Program-made: the position numbers and the translations under genes | Shown here: positions 16,242 through 25,952 of the stretch, piece after piece | Position numbering within the stretch: position 1 is the first letter of the stretch | How the letters are laid out: each line of letters opens with the position of its first letter | Notes under the pieces: generated by a model | What the model saw: the letters and a program-made list of their open reading frames with translations, nothing else | Told to the model about the DNA's origin: nothing | Database searches by the model: none | NCBI RefSeq assembly: GCF_014490785.1 | Contig: NZ_CP051488.1 | Coordinates: forward strand, 2,232,001-2,296,000 | DNA length: 64,000 bases | Source: Kosakonia sp. SMBL-WEM22 | Lineage (GTDB): Bacteria > Pseudomonadota > Gammaproteobacteria > Enterobacterales > Enterobacteriaceae | Direction of reading: 5' to 3'

Positions 16242-17774
16242 TTACTGCTGCGGGATGGCAGGCGGAGCGGGAGGAACCGCTTCGCCCGGCACGGCTGGCT
16301 GCAGTGATGGCAGGCCAAACATGCCGACAAACTGCTCCAGCGGCATCTTCTCGCCGTTCAGCGTTACCTGGCCATTAGCATACTGCAGGCTGGTGAGAAT
16401 GGTGTTGTTTTCAAGCGTGGTGATGCGGAACATCTGCCCCATTGCTGCCAGGCCTTTCACCTGCTGGTTAGCCAGTTTCGCCGCATCCTCCTGCTGATAC
16501 CCCTGCAGTTTCGCAACCTGGGTCATCAGTTCGGTCGCCATATCCACCGGAATGGAGAGTTTACCGTCGAGAGATTTCACATTGCGATCGACCTGCTGCG
16601 CCAGCGTTTGCGGGGCGTCAGCGGTTTTAGCCGGGTCTTTGAGGAACAGAGAGAGGTTAAAGGTTGATTCACCCTTCGCATTTTTCCAGCTCAGCGGCGC
16701 AACGGTAATCACCGGCTCGCCTTTCAACAGCAGCGGCACAACACTGAGAAACGCTTCGGTCGCTTTCTGCTGGTACAGCTCAGGGTTCTGAGCGATATCA
16801 GGCTGCGCCATCAGGGCGCGGATCTGCGCATCATACTGCTGCGTGGCCTGATGCCAGGCGTTGCCATCAACCTGGCCGACTTTCAGCGTTAGCTTGCCGT
16901 TGCCGAGATCCTGGCCCTGTACTTTCAGGCTGTTTAAGGTGTAGTCGACCTGGCTGTTGATATTTTTTTTATCATCCGCCACGTCCGATTTCGCCGTCAG
17001 CTCCATCCCTTCAAGAATCGCCATCTCTTTGTTTTCAATGGAGATAGCGAGTTTATCAAGACTCATCTTCTGGCTGCCGGTACGCTCGTTAAAAGCGCTG
17101 ATTTCACTGGAGCCATCGGTCTTGAAGTTATTAAAGGAGAGCTGTACTTTCTGGCCAAATTCATTGACCGTATCGACAAGGCCGCTTTGCGCCTCGCCGC
17201 TTACCGCAACCGCATTGCCCTCTTTATCGGCGCTGACGCGGAAGTTACCGCCGCCGAAAGCCACTTTCTCACCCTCTTTTTCCACATTTAGGGCGCGCAG
17301 GTTGATGTCGCTACGGGTATCACCAGAGTAGCCAATACGCGTTTCTGCGACGAACGGCGACTCGCCTTTCGCCATCTCAAACAATGCCTTGGTGACATCA
17401 TTATTGACCAGCTGCGTGTGGACGGAGGCCATCGCCGGCGTCAGGCTGAAAGATTTCAGCTGTGCCAGCGGGAAGGGGCCGTGATCGACATTTTCATGCA
17501 AAACCACGCTCTGTCCCGGCTTCAGCCACGGGCTGGTGGTGCCTGCAATCGGCTTGACCTGCAGCGTGAAAGTACTTGAGAAGAGGCTGCGTTTGTAATC
17601 CTGTGCCGAAAGCTCAACATTGGCGTCCGGCGCGCTGCGTTTGATCTGGGCATTTGCCTGGCTCACCATCTCGCCCAGGCGACCCTCCAGCTGTTTCCCG
17701 GTATACCAGGCTCCGCCTGCCCAGACGACACCTAATGCAACAATAACCCCGGCGGCAACCAACGTTTTTTTCAT
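16242..17774 (-). CDS. ydgA: YdgA family protein (DUF945)
   Basis: A 510-residue protein anchored by one N-terminal helix (MKKTLVAAGVIVALGVVWAGG), then a long soluble region with DUF945 features such as YKRSLFSSTFTLQV. E. coli YdgA is 502 residues, reported as a multimeric inner-membrane protein; its biochemical role is not settled. The C-terminal end is Pro/Ala-rich. It lies between manA and the small-regulator cluster, whereas E. coli has uid genes, hdhA and malI on that side. Confidence 0.93.
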   Translation of the reverse strand: MKKTLVAAGVIVALGVVWAGGAWYTGKQLEGRLGEMVSQANAQIKRSAPDANVELSAQDYKRSLFSSTFTLQVKPIAGTTSPWLKPGQSVVLHENVDHGPFPLAQLKSFSLTPAMASVHTQLVNNDVTKALFEMAKGESPFVAETRIGYSGDTRSDINLRALNVEKEGEKVAFGGGNFRVSADKEGNAVAVSGEAQSGLVDTVNEFGQKVQLSFNNFKTDGSSEISAFNERTGSQKMSLDKLAISIENKEMAILEGMELTAKSDVADDKKNINSQVDYTLNSLKVQGQDLGNGKLTLKVGQVDGNAWHQATQQYDAQIRALMAQPDIAQNPELYQQKATEAFLSVVPLLLKGEPVITVAPLSWKNAKGESTFNLSLFLKDPAKTADAPQTLAQQVDRNVKSLDGKLSIPVDMATELMTQVAKLQGYQQEDAAKLANQQVKGLAAMGQMFRITTLENNTILTSLQYANGQVTLNGEKMPLEQFVGMFGLPSLQPAVPGEAVPPAPPAIPQQ

Positions 17775-17874
17775 AGCGCTTATCCCTGAAAAAGAAACCA
17801 GGCGGTGTAAACCGCCTGGACTGTCGAATGAAGTTCGCTAAAGCTTAGCAATAGTTGCTTAAAACTTCAGTAAC

Positions 17875-19053
17875 TTAGTCTATTTTATTAAACACGCGCG
17901 CCAGGCGTCCGGTGCCGCTTGCGCCGACCGGCGACTCATCCGCGCCAATAAAGGCCGATTCGCCCGCTTTCAGCACCAGCGTTTGCTCACCTTTGCTGAG
18001 CACCGCTTCACCCTCGATACAGAAGATAATCGCCGCGCTCTGCTGCGCCAGCGGCGTTTCGTGGGTAGAGAGGTCGTGCAGCGAGAAGGCAAAATCCGCG
18101 ACCGGGATTGGGAAATCGAGGGCGGCATCGTTACGAACCGGTTGCGTCAGCAGCTCATCGGCGGCCTTCGGGGTGAATTTTACGTTCGCTACCAGTTCCG
18201 GGATATCGATATATTTCGGCGTTAACCCAGCACGCAGCACGTTATCGGAGTTGGCCATCACCTCCAGCGCCACGCCCTGCAGGTAAGCGTGCGGCGTTTC
18301 CGCGAAGAGGAACATCGCCTCGCCAGGATTGAGTTTGACCACGTTGAGCAGCAGCGGCGAGAAGAGGCCGCTGTCGTCCGGGTAGAACTCCGCAATGGTG
18401 CGGATGGTGTTCCATGGCTCGCCATGCTCTTTATCAAGCACCGACTTCAGTACCGCCAGCGCGCGGGATTTCTCCTCGTTCTGCATATTGAGCAGCGCGG
18501 CAAAAAGCTCGCTCAGGCGATCGGCACCGGGGGCCTGCAGGAAGTGAGCAATGGCGGGGTGCGCACCGGCGACCGGTTGCAGCAGTGAGACAATGTCAGA
18601 GAACTCGCGAAACGCGTTCATCGCCAAAAAAGGGGTGAGGGCGAAGACCAGCTCCGGCTTGTGGTTAGGATCTTTGTAGTTGCGCTCTGCGGCATCCATC
18701 GGGATACCGGCGGCATTCTCTTTGGCAAAGCCCTGCTCTGAGTTTTTCTTGTTCGGGTGAACCTGGATGGAGAGCGGCTGGTCAGCGCACAGCACTTTAA
18801 ACAGGAACGGCAGTTCGCCAAAGCGTTCAGCCACGGCATCCCCGAGCAGGCGCTGCTTATCAGCCTCGATCACTTCGCGCAGCGCACGGGTTTCCCCTGC
18901 CTCGTCCTGCACTTTTGAGCTGCTCTTCGGGTGCGCACCCATCCATAACTCGGCCATTGGCAGATTGTCCGGATTGGCGATGCCGTAGAGATCCGTTAAC
19001 GCAGTTTTACTTCCCCAGGCATAGTTCTGCACGGAGTTGATGAGTTTTTGCAT
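17875..19053 (-). CDS. manA: Mannose-6-phosphate isomerase, class I
   Basis: A 392-residue zinc enzyme that interconverts mannose 6-phosphate and fructose 6-phosphate, feeding mannose into glycolysis and GDP-mannose synthesis. The start MQKLINSVQNYAWGSKTAL, preceded by AAGGG, is conserved. Metal-site segments LSIQVHPNK and KPELVFALTPF, and the active-site region VLRAGLTPKYID, are intact. The length matches E. coli (391). Confidence 0.97.
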   Translation of the reverse strand: MQKLINSVQNYAWGSKTALTDLYGIANPDNLPMAELWMGAHPKSSSKVQDEAGETRALREVIEADKQRLLGDAVAERFGELPFLFKVLCADQPLSIQVHPNKKNSEQGFAKENAAGIPMDAAERNYKDPNHKPELVFALTPFLAMNAFREFSDIVSLLQPVAGAHPAIAHFLQAPGADRLSELFAALLNMQNEEKSRALAVLKSVLDKEHGEPWNTIRTIAEFYPDDSGLFSPLLLNVVKLNPGEAMFLFAETPHAYLQGVALEVMANSDNVLRAGLTPKYIDIPELVANVKFTPKAADELLTQPVRNDAALDFPIPVADFAFSLHDLSTHETPLAQQSAAIIFCIEGEAVLSKGEQTLVLKAGESAFIGADESPVGASGTGRLARVFNKID

Positions 19054-19252
19054 TATCAAGCCCTTTTTGATTAGGAAAAATTATCGCGCCATTAAAGCAA
19101 CAAACCCGGCGGAAGTAATCAGTGAGGGCAAAAAGTCGTACTAGTCTCAGTTTTTGTTAAAAATTTGTGTAGGATATGGCGACTCGCTTTAACACAGGCT
19201 GAGGGATCTCCTGCCTGAACAATAACCAAATCGTGCCGTAAGTGAGAGAACA

Positions 19253-20899
19253 ATGTCGAACAAACCCTTCTGTTATCAGGATCCTTTCCCCCTCGGAGAG
19301 GATGACACCGAATACTACCTGCTAAGCCGCGACCACGTCTCCGTTGCCCAGTTCGAGGGGCAGGATATTCTCAAAGTTGACCCGCAGGCGCTGACGCTGC
19401 TGGCGCAGCACGCTTTTCATGATGCCTCGTTTCTCTTGCGCCCGGCGCATCAGCAGCAAGTTGCCGATATTCTGAGCGACCCGGAGGCAAGCGAAAACGA
19501 CAAATATGTGGCGCTGCAATTCTTGCGCAACTCGGAAATCGCCGCCAAAGGCATTTTGCCGACCTGCCAGGATACGGGCACCGCCATCATCATGGGCAAA
19601 AAGGGGCAGCGCGTCTGGACCGGCGGCGGCGATGAAGCTGCGCTGGCCCAGGGCGTTTACAACACCTATACCGAAGATAACCTGCGCTACTCGCAGAATG
19701 CGCCGCTGGATATGTACAAAGAGGTCAATACCGGCACTAACCTGCCGGCGCAGATCGATCTCTACAGTGTTGACGGTGAGGCGTATAAATTCCTGTTTAT
19801 CGCCAAAGGTGGCGGCTCGGCGAACAAAACCTATCTCTACCAGGAGACAAAAGCGCTTATCACCCCGGCGAAGCTGAAAAACTATCTGGTGGAAAAAATG
19901 CGCACCCTCGGCACAGCGGCCTGCCCGCCGTACCATATCGCTTTTGTCATTGGCGGGACCTCGGCGGAAGCGACGTTAAAAACGGTCAAACTGGCCTCAA
20001 CCAAATATTATGATGCGCTGCCGACCCAGGGGAACGAGCATGGTCAGGCGTTTCGCGATGTGCAGCTAGAGCAAGAGCTACTGCAGGAGGCGCGTAACCT
20101 CGGCCTTGGTGCGCAGTTCGGTGGTAAATACTTCGCCCACGACATTCGCGTGATCCGCCTGCCGCGCCATGGCGCATCCTGCCCGGTGGGCATGGGCGTG
20201 TCGTGCTCCGCAGATCGCAATATCAAAGGCAAAATTACCCGCGATGGCATCTGGCTCGAGCGCCTCGAACAGAACCCGGGTAAATACATTCCTGAAGCAC
20301 TGCGCCAGGCGGGCGAGGGCGAAGCGGTAAAAGTCAATCTTAACCGCCCGATGAGTGAGATCCTGGCCCAGCTGTCGCAATACCCGGTCTCCACGCGCCT
20401 GTCGCTAAGCGGGACGATCATCGTCGCCCGCGATATCGCTCACGCGAAGCTGAAAGAGCTAATGGACAGCGGTGAGCATCTGCCGCAGTACGTAAAAGAT
20501 CACCCGATCTACTACGCCGGCCCGGCAAAAACCCCGGAAGGGTACGCATCGGGATCGCTTGGCCCTACCACCGCCGGACGTATGGACTCCTACGTCGATC
20601 AGCTGCAATCCCAGGGCGGTAGCATGATCATGCTGGCGAAGGGCAACCGCAGCAAGCAGGTGACGGATGCCTGCGCGAAGCACGGCGGTTTCTACCTTGG
20701 CAGCATTGGCGGCCCGGCGGCGATCCTCGCGCAGAACAGTATTAAACAGCTGGAGTGTGTCGCTTATCCGGAGCTGGGTATGGAAGCTATCTGGAAAATT
20801 GAGGTGGAGGATTTCCCGGCGTTTATCCTCGTGGATGACAAAGGTAATGACTTCTTCCAGCAAATCCAGTCTGGTCAGTGCGCCAGCTGCCTGAAATAG
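19253..20899 (+). CDS. fumA: Fumarate hydratase class I, aerobic type (FumA)
   Basis: A 548-residue iron-sulfur fumarase of the citric acid cycle, same length as E. coli FumA. Cluster cysteines lie in LPTCQDTGTA, in GASCPVGMGVSCSADRN, and the swivel domain carries GRMDSYVDQL. The C-terminus QIQSGQCASCLK is FumA-like. The start follows a GAGAGAACA site. It is divergent from manA and followed by a terminator and fumC. FumA is oxygen-labile, so pairing with the iron-free FumC gives cover in oxidative stress. Confidence 0.97.
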   Translation: MSNKPFCYQDPFPLGEDDTEYYLLSRDHVSVAQFEGQDILKVDPQALTLLAQHAFHDASFLLRPAHQQQVADILSDPEASENDKYVALQFLRNSEIAAKGILPTCQDTGTAIIMGKKGQRVWTGGGDEAALAQGVYNTYTEDNLRYSQNAPLDMYKEVNTGTNLPAQIDLYSVDGEAYKFLFIAKGGGSANKTYLYQETKALITPAKLKNYLVEKMRTLGTAACPPYHIAFVIGGTSAEATLKTVKLASTKYYDALPTQGNEHGQAFRDVQLEQELLQEARNLGLGAQFGGKYFAHDIRVIRLPRHGASCPVGMGVSCSADRNIKGKITRDGIWLERLEQNPGKYIPEALRQAGEGEAVKVNLNRPMSEILAQLSQYPVSTRLSLSGTIIVARDIAHAKLKELMDSGEHLPQYVKDHPIYYAGPAKTPEGYASGSLGPTTAGRMDSYVDQLQSQGGSMIMLAKGNRSKQVTDACAKHGGFYLGSIGGPAAILAQNSIKQLECVAYPELGMEAIWKIEVEDFPAFILVDDKGNDFFQQIQSGQCASCLK

Positions 20900-20904
20900 T
20901 CTAT

Positions 20905-20929
20905 GCCGCCCTGCGGGGCGGCTTTTTCC
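20905..20929 (+). terminator. Intrinsic terminator after fumA
   Basis: Stem GCCGCCC-TGCG-GGGCGGC at 20905-20922 followed by TTTTTCCCCC. It lies 5 bases after the fumA stop and separates fumA from fumC, which therefore probably has its own promoter, as in E. coli. Confidence 0.9.
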
Positions 20930-21050
20930 CCCGTTTTGGCAGTTATAAAGCACGAACTTCACAACAACATTCTAAAAAGCATCAATACTTTTACCTGTTT
21001 GCAAGTGAGCCAGTCGAAAACCCTATCACTTTGTACCCAAGGAGAGAGTA

Positions 21051-22451
21051 ATGACAACGCATCGCAGTGAGAAAGATTCGATGGGCGCGATTGACGTCCC
21101 GGCAGATAAGCTGTGGGGCGCGCAGACCCAGCGGTCGCTTAAGCATTTCCGTATCTCAACCGAGAAGATGCCGGTCTCGCTGATCCACGCCCTGGCGCTG
21201 ACCAAACGCGCGGCGGCGAAAGTGAACCAGGATCTGGGCCTGCTGCCAGAAGAGAAGGCGCGCGCGATTATGGCCGCAGCCGATGAGGTGCTGTCCGGGA
21301 AACACCCTGACGAGTTTCCGCTGGCGATCTGGCAGACCGGGTCCGGCACCCAGAGCAACATGAACATGAATGAGGTGCTGGCAAACCGCGCCAGTGAGAT
21401 CCTCGGCGGCGAGCGCGGTATGGCGCGCAAAATCCACCCCAATGATGACGTCAACAAGAGCCAGAGCTCCAATGATGTCTTCCCGACGGCGATGCACGTT
21501 GCGGCAGTAATTGGCGTGCGTGATCAACTCATCCCGCAGCTTGAGGTGTTGAAAAAGACCCTCAGTGAAAAAGCGACCGCCTTTGCCGACATCGTCAAAA
21601 TTGGCCGTACCCACCTCCAGGATGCGACGCCGCTGACCCTCGGCCAGGAGATCTCCGGCTGGGTGGCGATGCTTGAGCACAATCTTAAACATATCGAACA
21701 GAGCTTGCCGCATCTTGGCGAGCTGGCGCTCGGCGGCACCGCGGTGGGCACCGGGCTGAATACCCATCCGGAATATGCTGAACGGGTGGCAAAAGAGCTG
21801 GCAAGCTTTACGCAACAGCCGTTCATCACTGCCCCGAACAAGTTTGAAGCACTGGCAACCTGCGATGCGCTTGTGCATGCGCACGGCGCGTTAAAGGGGC
21901 TTGCCGCATCGCTGATGAAAATCGCCAATGATGTGCGCTGGCTCGCCTCCGGCCCTCGCTGCGGAATTGGCGAAATTTCGATCCCGGAAAACGAGCCGGG
22001 CAGCTCCATCATGCCGGGTAAAGTCAACCCGACCCAGTGTGAAGCGATGACCATGCTCTGCTGCCAGGTGCTGGGCAACGATGTAGCGGTCAATATGGGC
22101 GGCGCGTCGGGCAACTTTGAACTTAACGTCTTTCGCCCAATGGTGATCCATAACTTCCTGCAGTCGATTCGCCTGCTGGCAGATGGCATGGAGAGCTTCA
22201 ATGAGCACTGTGCGGTGGGCATTGAGCCGAACCGCGAGCGTATCGATCAGCTGCTGAATGAGTCGCTGATGCTGGTGACCGCCCTTAATACCCATATTGG
22301 CTACGACAAAGCAGCGGAGATTGCCAAGAAGGCGCATAAAGAGGGGCTGACGCTGAAAGCGTCTGCGCTGGCGCTCGGCTACCTGACGGAAGCCGAGTTC
22401 GACAGCTGGGTACGGCCGGAATCGATGGTTGGCAGCATGAAGCCAGCCTAA
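21051..22451 (+). CDS. fumC: Fumarate hydratase class II (FumC)
   Basis: A 466-residue iron-independent, tetrameric fumarase of the aspartase/fumarase superfamily. The signature GSSIMPGKVNPTQCE is intact, as are TGSGTQSNMN and GRTHLQDATPLTLGQE with the catalytic His. It has a good ribosome site AAGGAGAGAGTA. It ends convergently with tus, overlapping by 4 bases. In E. coli fumC is SoxRS-induced; I did not identify a SoxS box with confidence. Confidence 0.98.
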   Translation: MTTHRSEKDSMGAIDVPADKLWGAQTQRSLKHFRISTEKMPVSLIHALALTKRAAAKVNQDLGLLPEEKARAIMAAADEVLSGKHPDEFPLAIWQTGSGTQSNMNMNEVLANRASEILGGERGMARKIHPNDDVNKSQSSNDVFPTAMHVAAVIGVRDQLIPQLEVLKKTLSEKATAFADIVKIGRTHLQDATPLTLGQEISGWVAMLEHNLKHIEQSLPHLGELALGGTAVGTGLNTHPEYAERVAKELASFTQQPFITAPNKFEALATCDALVHAHGALKGLAASLMKIANDVRWLASGPRCGIGEISIPENEPGSSIMPGKVNPTQCEAMTMLCCQVLGNDVAVNMGGASGNFELNVFRPMVIHNFLQSIRLLADGMESFNEHCAVGIEPNRERIDQLLNESLMLVTALNTHIGYDKAAEIAKKAHKEGLTLKASALALGYLTEAEFDSWVRPESMVGSMKPA

Positions 22452-23377
22452 TCCGCCACATAAAGGTGCAGCCGGGGAATGAGTAAAGTTAACGGCTGCG
22501 CCTGTGGTTTATAGCGGTGCTGAATGTTATCGGCGTTGTAGTCCAGCAGTTCGCCGACGTCCGGCACCGCGCCGCCGTTCTCCTCAGAGATCAGCGTGAT
22601 AATCGGTGTCGGGCAGGCGTGCTGCACCTGCTTTTGCGAACCGGCGTACCAGACCCGGGCGATAGGTTGCACCTTCACCGGACGCTTGATCTTCAGCCGC
22701 GCCTTCTGCGGCAGGGCGGCGACATCGTTATACTCCTGCTGCACACGTGCCAGCCACTCTTCCCGGCTCCAGCCTGCCACCGCGCGCGGTGATTTCAGGC
22801 TCTTCTCCAGCTGCGCCAGCACCTCGTCGCGGGTGAAATTTTTAATAATGTGCTTATTGGCCCAGCCGAAACGGATGGTCGCCGGCGCGCGCAGCAGCGT
22901 CAGCGTGCGGTAGGCATTGAGGGTGATAAGCCCTGGCAGATGACGGTGCACCCACTCGAAGCGGGCAGTTGGGGCCAGCCCGGATTCAACCGTGACGATC
23001 TTTTCAAACGCCTGCTTGAGCGTATTGATAGTGTCAATACGCGCCTGCAACACCTGCAACATAGCGTCACTCCCCTGATAACAGACCACGCCCGGCAACC
23101 GGACTGCCGCTTTACTGCTGCGGTTTTCCGACTGCTGCTGAATAAAGAAGTGAGTGTAGTGGTTAAGTGCGAGGCTGGCCGCTGCTTTGCCGATATGCTG
23201 CTTCACCGCGATAGAGGGGAGTGGATCGTGCTCGGCCCCTTTGGCAATCTCCGGCAGGGTAAAGACGCGCGCGACCATCAGGCGGCACTCGCTCAGTTCA
23301 GCCTTCAGCGCCGCCAGCTCACGCTCCAGCTGGCGAAAGGTGCTGTTCAGGCGGTCAATCAGATCTAACGCGGCCAT
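22448..23377 (-). CDS. tus: DNA replication terminus-binding protein Tus
   Basis: A 309-residue monomeric Ter-binding protein, same length as E. coli Tus. It starts MAALDLIDRLNSTFRQLERE and includes the DNA-contacting interdomain strands (for example RLKIKRPVKVQPIARVWYAG and HIIKNFTRDEV). It arrests replication forks in one direction to confine fork fusion to the terminus. A Ter site overlaps its upstream region, so Tus binding there can repress its own promoter, as known for TerB. Confidence 0.97.
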   Translation of the reverse strand: MAALDLIDRLNSTFRQLERELAALKAELSECRLMVARVFTLPEIAKGAEHDPLPSIAVKQHIGKAAASLALNHYTHFFIQQQSENRSSKAAVRLPGVVCYQGSDAMLQVLQARIDTINTLKQAFEKIVTVESGLAPTARFEWVHRHLPGLITLNAYRTLTLLRAPATIRFGWANKHIIKNFTRDEVLAQLEKSLKSPRAVAGWSREEWLARVQQEYNDVAALPQKARLKIKRPVKVQPIARVWYAGSQKQVQHACPTPIITLISEENGGAVPDVGELLDYNADNIQHRYKPQAQPLTLLIPRLHLYVAD

Positions 23378-23385
23378 TTTTTACT

Positions 23386-23407
23386 CCTGTAGTTACAACA
23401 TGCTAAT
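23386..23407 (-). other. Ter site (Tus-binding replication fork trap), TerB-like
   Basis: On the minus strand the bases read AGCATGTTGTAACTACAG, matching the E. coli TerB core AGTATGTTGTAACTAAAG at all but two positions and keeping the invariant GTTGTAACTA. It starts 9 bases upstream of the tus ATG. By comparison with TerB, the blocking face should stop forks moving from higher to lower coordinates; this direction is inferred from the conserved G-C pair next to the core. Confidence 0.92.
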
Positions 23408-23453
23408 GGTTTATAGCACAGGAGCCGGGCATTAGCCACTGTGCGTTTAAGGG

Positions 23454-24749
23454 TTAAGCAGGAAGCGGAAGATTATGGTAGATCGGCCACTGGAAGGTAA
23501 ATTTTGCGCCGCCAAGCTCGCTCTCGCCGCAGCTGACGCTGCCGCCAAAGGCCTGGGCAATGGAGTGGACAATCGCCAGCCCTAAGCCGCAGCCGCCGGT
23601 GGCGCGATCGCGGCTCGGATCGAGGCGTACAAAGGGTTCGAAAATGCGCTCCCGTTCCGCCGGGGCGATACCGGGGCCATCATCCTCTACCGTCATGCTG
23701 GCAAGCGATCCCTGGCGCTGCAACGTCACCTTAATGGTTCCTTCACTGTAGCGCAGCGCATTATTCACAAGGTTGTCGAGTACGCGCTCCATCAGGCGCA
23801 TATCGAGCGCGCCATATTCGCCGCCAGCCTGACAGTCGAGCAGTAAGCTGTGCTGCGGGTTCATGCTGCGCGCATCATCGAGATAACTGCTAAACCAGGC
23901 GGGCAGATCCGGCGTCGTTAACTGCAATTCGGTCTGCGGGCGATCGAGACGGGCATAAGTCAGCAGCTCCTCAATCAACCCCTCCAGTTGCCCGATATCG
24001 CGATTCAATGCGGTGTGTTCGGCCTCGCTGAGGTTATCGCTCATCTCCAGCCGGTAACGCAGCCTGACCAGTGGCGTACGCAGTTCGTGGGCGATGCCAT
24101 CAATCAGCTGCTTTTTACTGGCAATAAGGGCATTGATATTATCCGCCATCTGGTTAAAGGCGATGCCGAGCCGTTCAAAACTGGAGGCGCTGTCAAAGTG
24201 GATGCGCTCCTCAAGATGGCCTTCGCCGAAGCGCTGGGCGGCGGACTCCAGCCGCAGCATCTCCTGCCAGTGTGGCCGCATCCAGATAAAGACCGGGAAG
24301 GCCAGCGAGATGGCAATCAGCGCCATCAGCCCCATATCCAGCAGCCGCGTTTCATGCAGGAAAAAGAGATAGGGCACCGGGCCAACCGCCAGCACGTAAT
24401 GGCTGCGCGGAATGCGCTGAATAAAGGTGTACTGCGAATCAAGCGCCACGATATCACCTTCACGCAGACGCTGGGCGGCTGCCGGTTCAAGGGCGAATTT
24501 ATTCATTGGCTCAACTTGCAGATCGAAAGAGAGGTTGAGATCCAGCTCTTTTAAGGTCTTTGCCCACTCATGAGGCGGAATTTCTCGCAGCTCGCTGCGC
24601 ATCAGGTAGAGCGAGCTTTTCATCAAATCGTCGAGAGACTGGCGACCGGCACGCTCGGCGGTAAATTTGTAGACCAGACCGACCAGCATCGTCATCACCA
24701 GAAAGCAGACGAACAGCAGAAGGTAAAACTGGACGAACAGCTTTTTCAT
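23454..24749 (-). CDS. rstB: Two-component sensor histidine kinase RstB
   Basis: A 431-residue inner-membrane sensor. Membrane helices at about residues 1-25 and 135-155 flank a periplasmic domain; HAMP follows, then the phosphoacceptor His in DGIAHELRTPLVRLR, the N-box DNLVNNALRYSE, DDGPGIAP and GCGLGLAIVHS. Partner of RstA, 20 bases upstream. In E. coli the pair is part of the PhoP regulon and responds to low magnesium and acid. Confidence 0.96.
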   Translation of the reverse strand: MKKLFVQFYLLLFVCFLVMTMLVGLVYKFTAERAGRQSLDDLMKSSLYLMRSELREIPPHEWAKTLKELDLNLSFDLQVEPMNKFALEPAAAQRLREGDIVALDSQYTFIQRIPRSHYVLAVGPVPYLFFLHETRLLDMGLMALIAISLAFPVFIWMRPHWQEMLRLESAAQRFGEGHLEERIHFDSASSFERLGIAFNQMADNINALIASKKQLIDGIAHELRTPLVRLRYRLEMSDNLSEAEHTALNRDIGQLEGLIEELLTYARLDRPQTELQLTTPDLPAWFSSYLDDARSMNPQHSLLLDCQAGGEYGALDMRLMERVLDNLVNNALRYSEGTIKVTLQRQGSLASMTVEDDGPGIAPAERERIFEPFVRLDPSRDRATGGCGLGLAIVHSIAQAFGGSVSCGESELGGAKFTFQWPIYHNLPLPA

Positions 24750-24769
24750 CGTGACACCTGGTTACGGTT

Positions 24770-25486
24770 TCAGTTGTCCCACGCGTGGGGCGCAAACAGA
24801 TAGCCTTTGTTACGGACGGTTTTGATCCGATAGGGCTCAGTGGCGCTGTCGAGGAGCTTTTTGCGCAGGCGCGAAATCGCCACATCGACGCTGCGATCCA
24901 TCCCGTCGTAGCTTACGCCGCGCAGATTTTTCAGTAGCGCATCGCGATCCATAATTTGCCCCGCGTGGGTGGCGAGTTCCCACAGCAGGTCGAAGTCGGC
25001 AGTTGAGAGTGCCACCTCAATGCCTGCCAGCAGCACCTGGCGGTTAACGGGGTCAATCGACAACGTGCCGAAGGTGATTGTTTTATGCTGTTTTAGCGAT
25101 GGTACAGCAGGCTCGGCGGTCACTGCGCTGCGCTGGCGTAAATGGAGCCGCAGCCGCGCCAGCAGCACGGCGGGCGGGGTGGTTTTCAGGATATAGTCAT
25201 TGGCGCCCATCTCCAGCGACAGGATATGGTTCATATCGCTATCGAGAGAGGTCAGCAGGACAATCGGGCCGTTCCACTGTTTACGCAGATCGCGGCACAG
25301 GGTCATGCCATCTTTGCCTGGCAGCATAATATCGAGCAGCACCAGCTCCGGGTTTTCCCGCGCGATCGCCTCTTCCGCACGATCGCCTCTTGCCTCGACA
25401 ATCACATCCATATCGTGCTTGCCGAGGTATGCGGCAATCAGTGCGCCCACATCCGGGTCGTCTTCTACAAAAACGATCTTATTCAT
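24770..25486 (-). CDS. rstA: Response regulator RstA (OmpR family)
   Basis: A 238-residue regulator with receiver domain (phospho-acceptor Asp52 in VLLDIMLPGKDG, conserved Lys in NDYILKTTPP) and a winged-helix DNA-binding domain ending SRLRKKLLDSATEPYRI then TVRNKGYLF. It is first in the rstA-rstB pair. E. coli RstA regulates asr, among others; an asr gene lies elsewhere in this window, so that control link may be kept. Confidence 0.97.
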   Translation of the reverse strand: MNKIVFVEDDPDVGALIAAYLGKHDMDVIVEARGDRAEEAIARENPELVLLDIMLPGKDGMTLCRDLRKQWNGPIVLLTSLDSDMNHILSLEMGANDYILKTTPPAVLLARLRLHLRQRSAVTAEPAVPSLKQHKTITFGTLSIDPVNRQVLLAGIEVALSTADFDLLWELATHAGQIMDRDALLKNLRGVSYDGMDRSVDVAISRLRKKLLDSATEPYRIKTVRNKGYLFAPHAWDN

Positions 25487-25541
25487 AAGCCATCATGATG
25501 AACAAAAACGTCAACATACACCGCCTTGATTGAACCTGCCA

Positions 25542-25558
25542 TTACTCTTTTCTAAACG
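25542..25558 (-). promoter_or_regulatory. Candidate PhoP box upstream of rstA
   Basis: On the minus strand CGTTTAGAAAAGAGTAA contains one good half (GTTTA) of the PhoP direct repeat and a poor second half at the right spacing, 56 bases upstream of the rstA start. PhoP control of rstA is established in E. coli; the assignment of this particular site is tentative. Confidence 0.4.
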
Positions 25559-25614
25559 CATGCGCTTCCGCTATGCTGGCGGTCTATGTTGTTGAAGTGT
25601 TAACAGGAAAAATG

Positions 25615-25950
25615 ATGGGTTTGCTGATTAAAGCGGCGATTGGCGCGCTGGTGGTGGTGCTGATTGGTCTGCTGGCGAAGACAAAAAACTACTATATAGC
25701 CGGGTTAATCCCGCTCTTTCCTACCTTTGCCATGATTGCGCACTATATTGTCGCCACCGAGCGCGGTGTTGAAGCGCTGCGCACCACCATTATCTTTGGC
25801 ATGTGGGCGATCATCCCTTACTTTCTCTATCTGCTTTCGCTCTGGTACTTCACTGCGTTTATGCGGGTAGGCCCGGCGCTGGGCTGTGCGGTGATCTGCT
25901 GGAGCCTCAGCGCCTGGCTGTTAATTTACTGCTGGAGTCGCCTGCACTGA
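25615..25950 (+). CDS. ydgC: Inner-membrane protein YdgC (GlpM family)
   Basis: A 111-residue protein with four hydrophobic segments, same length as E. coli YdgC. The second of two adjacent ATG codons is chosen because AGGAAAA lies 6 to 7 bases before it and it gives the conserved start MGLLIKAAIGALVVVL. KTKNYYIAGLIPLFPTFA is the family signature; GlpM of Pseudomonas affects alginate synthesis. Its function here is unknown. It is divergent from rstA and convergent with ydgI, 2 bases apart. Confidence 0.9.
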   Translation: MGLLIKAAIGALVVVLIGLLAKTKNYYIAGLIPLFPTFAMIAHYIVATERGVEALRTTIIFGMWAIIPYFLYLLSLWYFTAFMRVGPALGCAVICWSLSAWLLIYCWSRLH

Positions 25951-25952
25951 TC

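Noticed and set aside
22448..22451. Frameshift suspected from overlap of fumC and tus
   Set aside because: The four-base overlap is between convergent stops; both proteins are full length.
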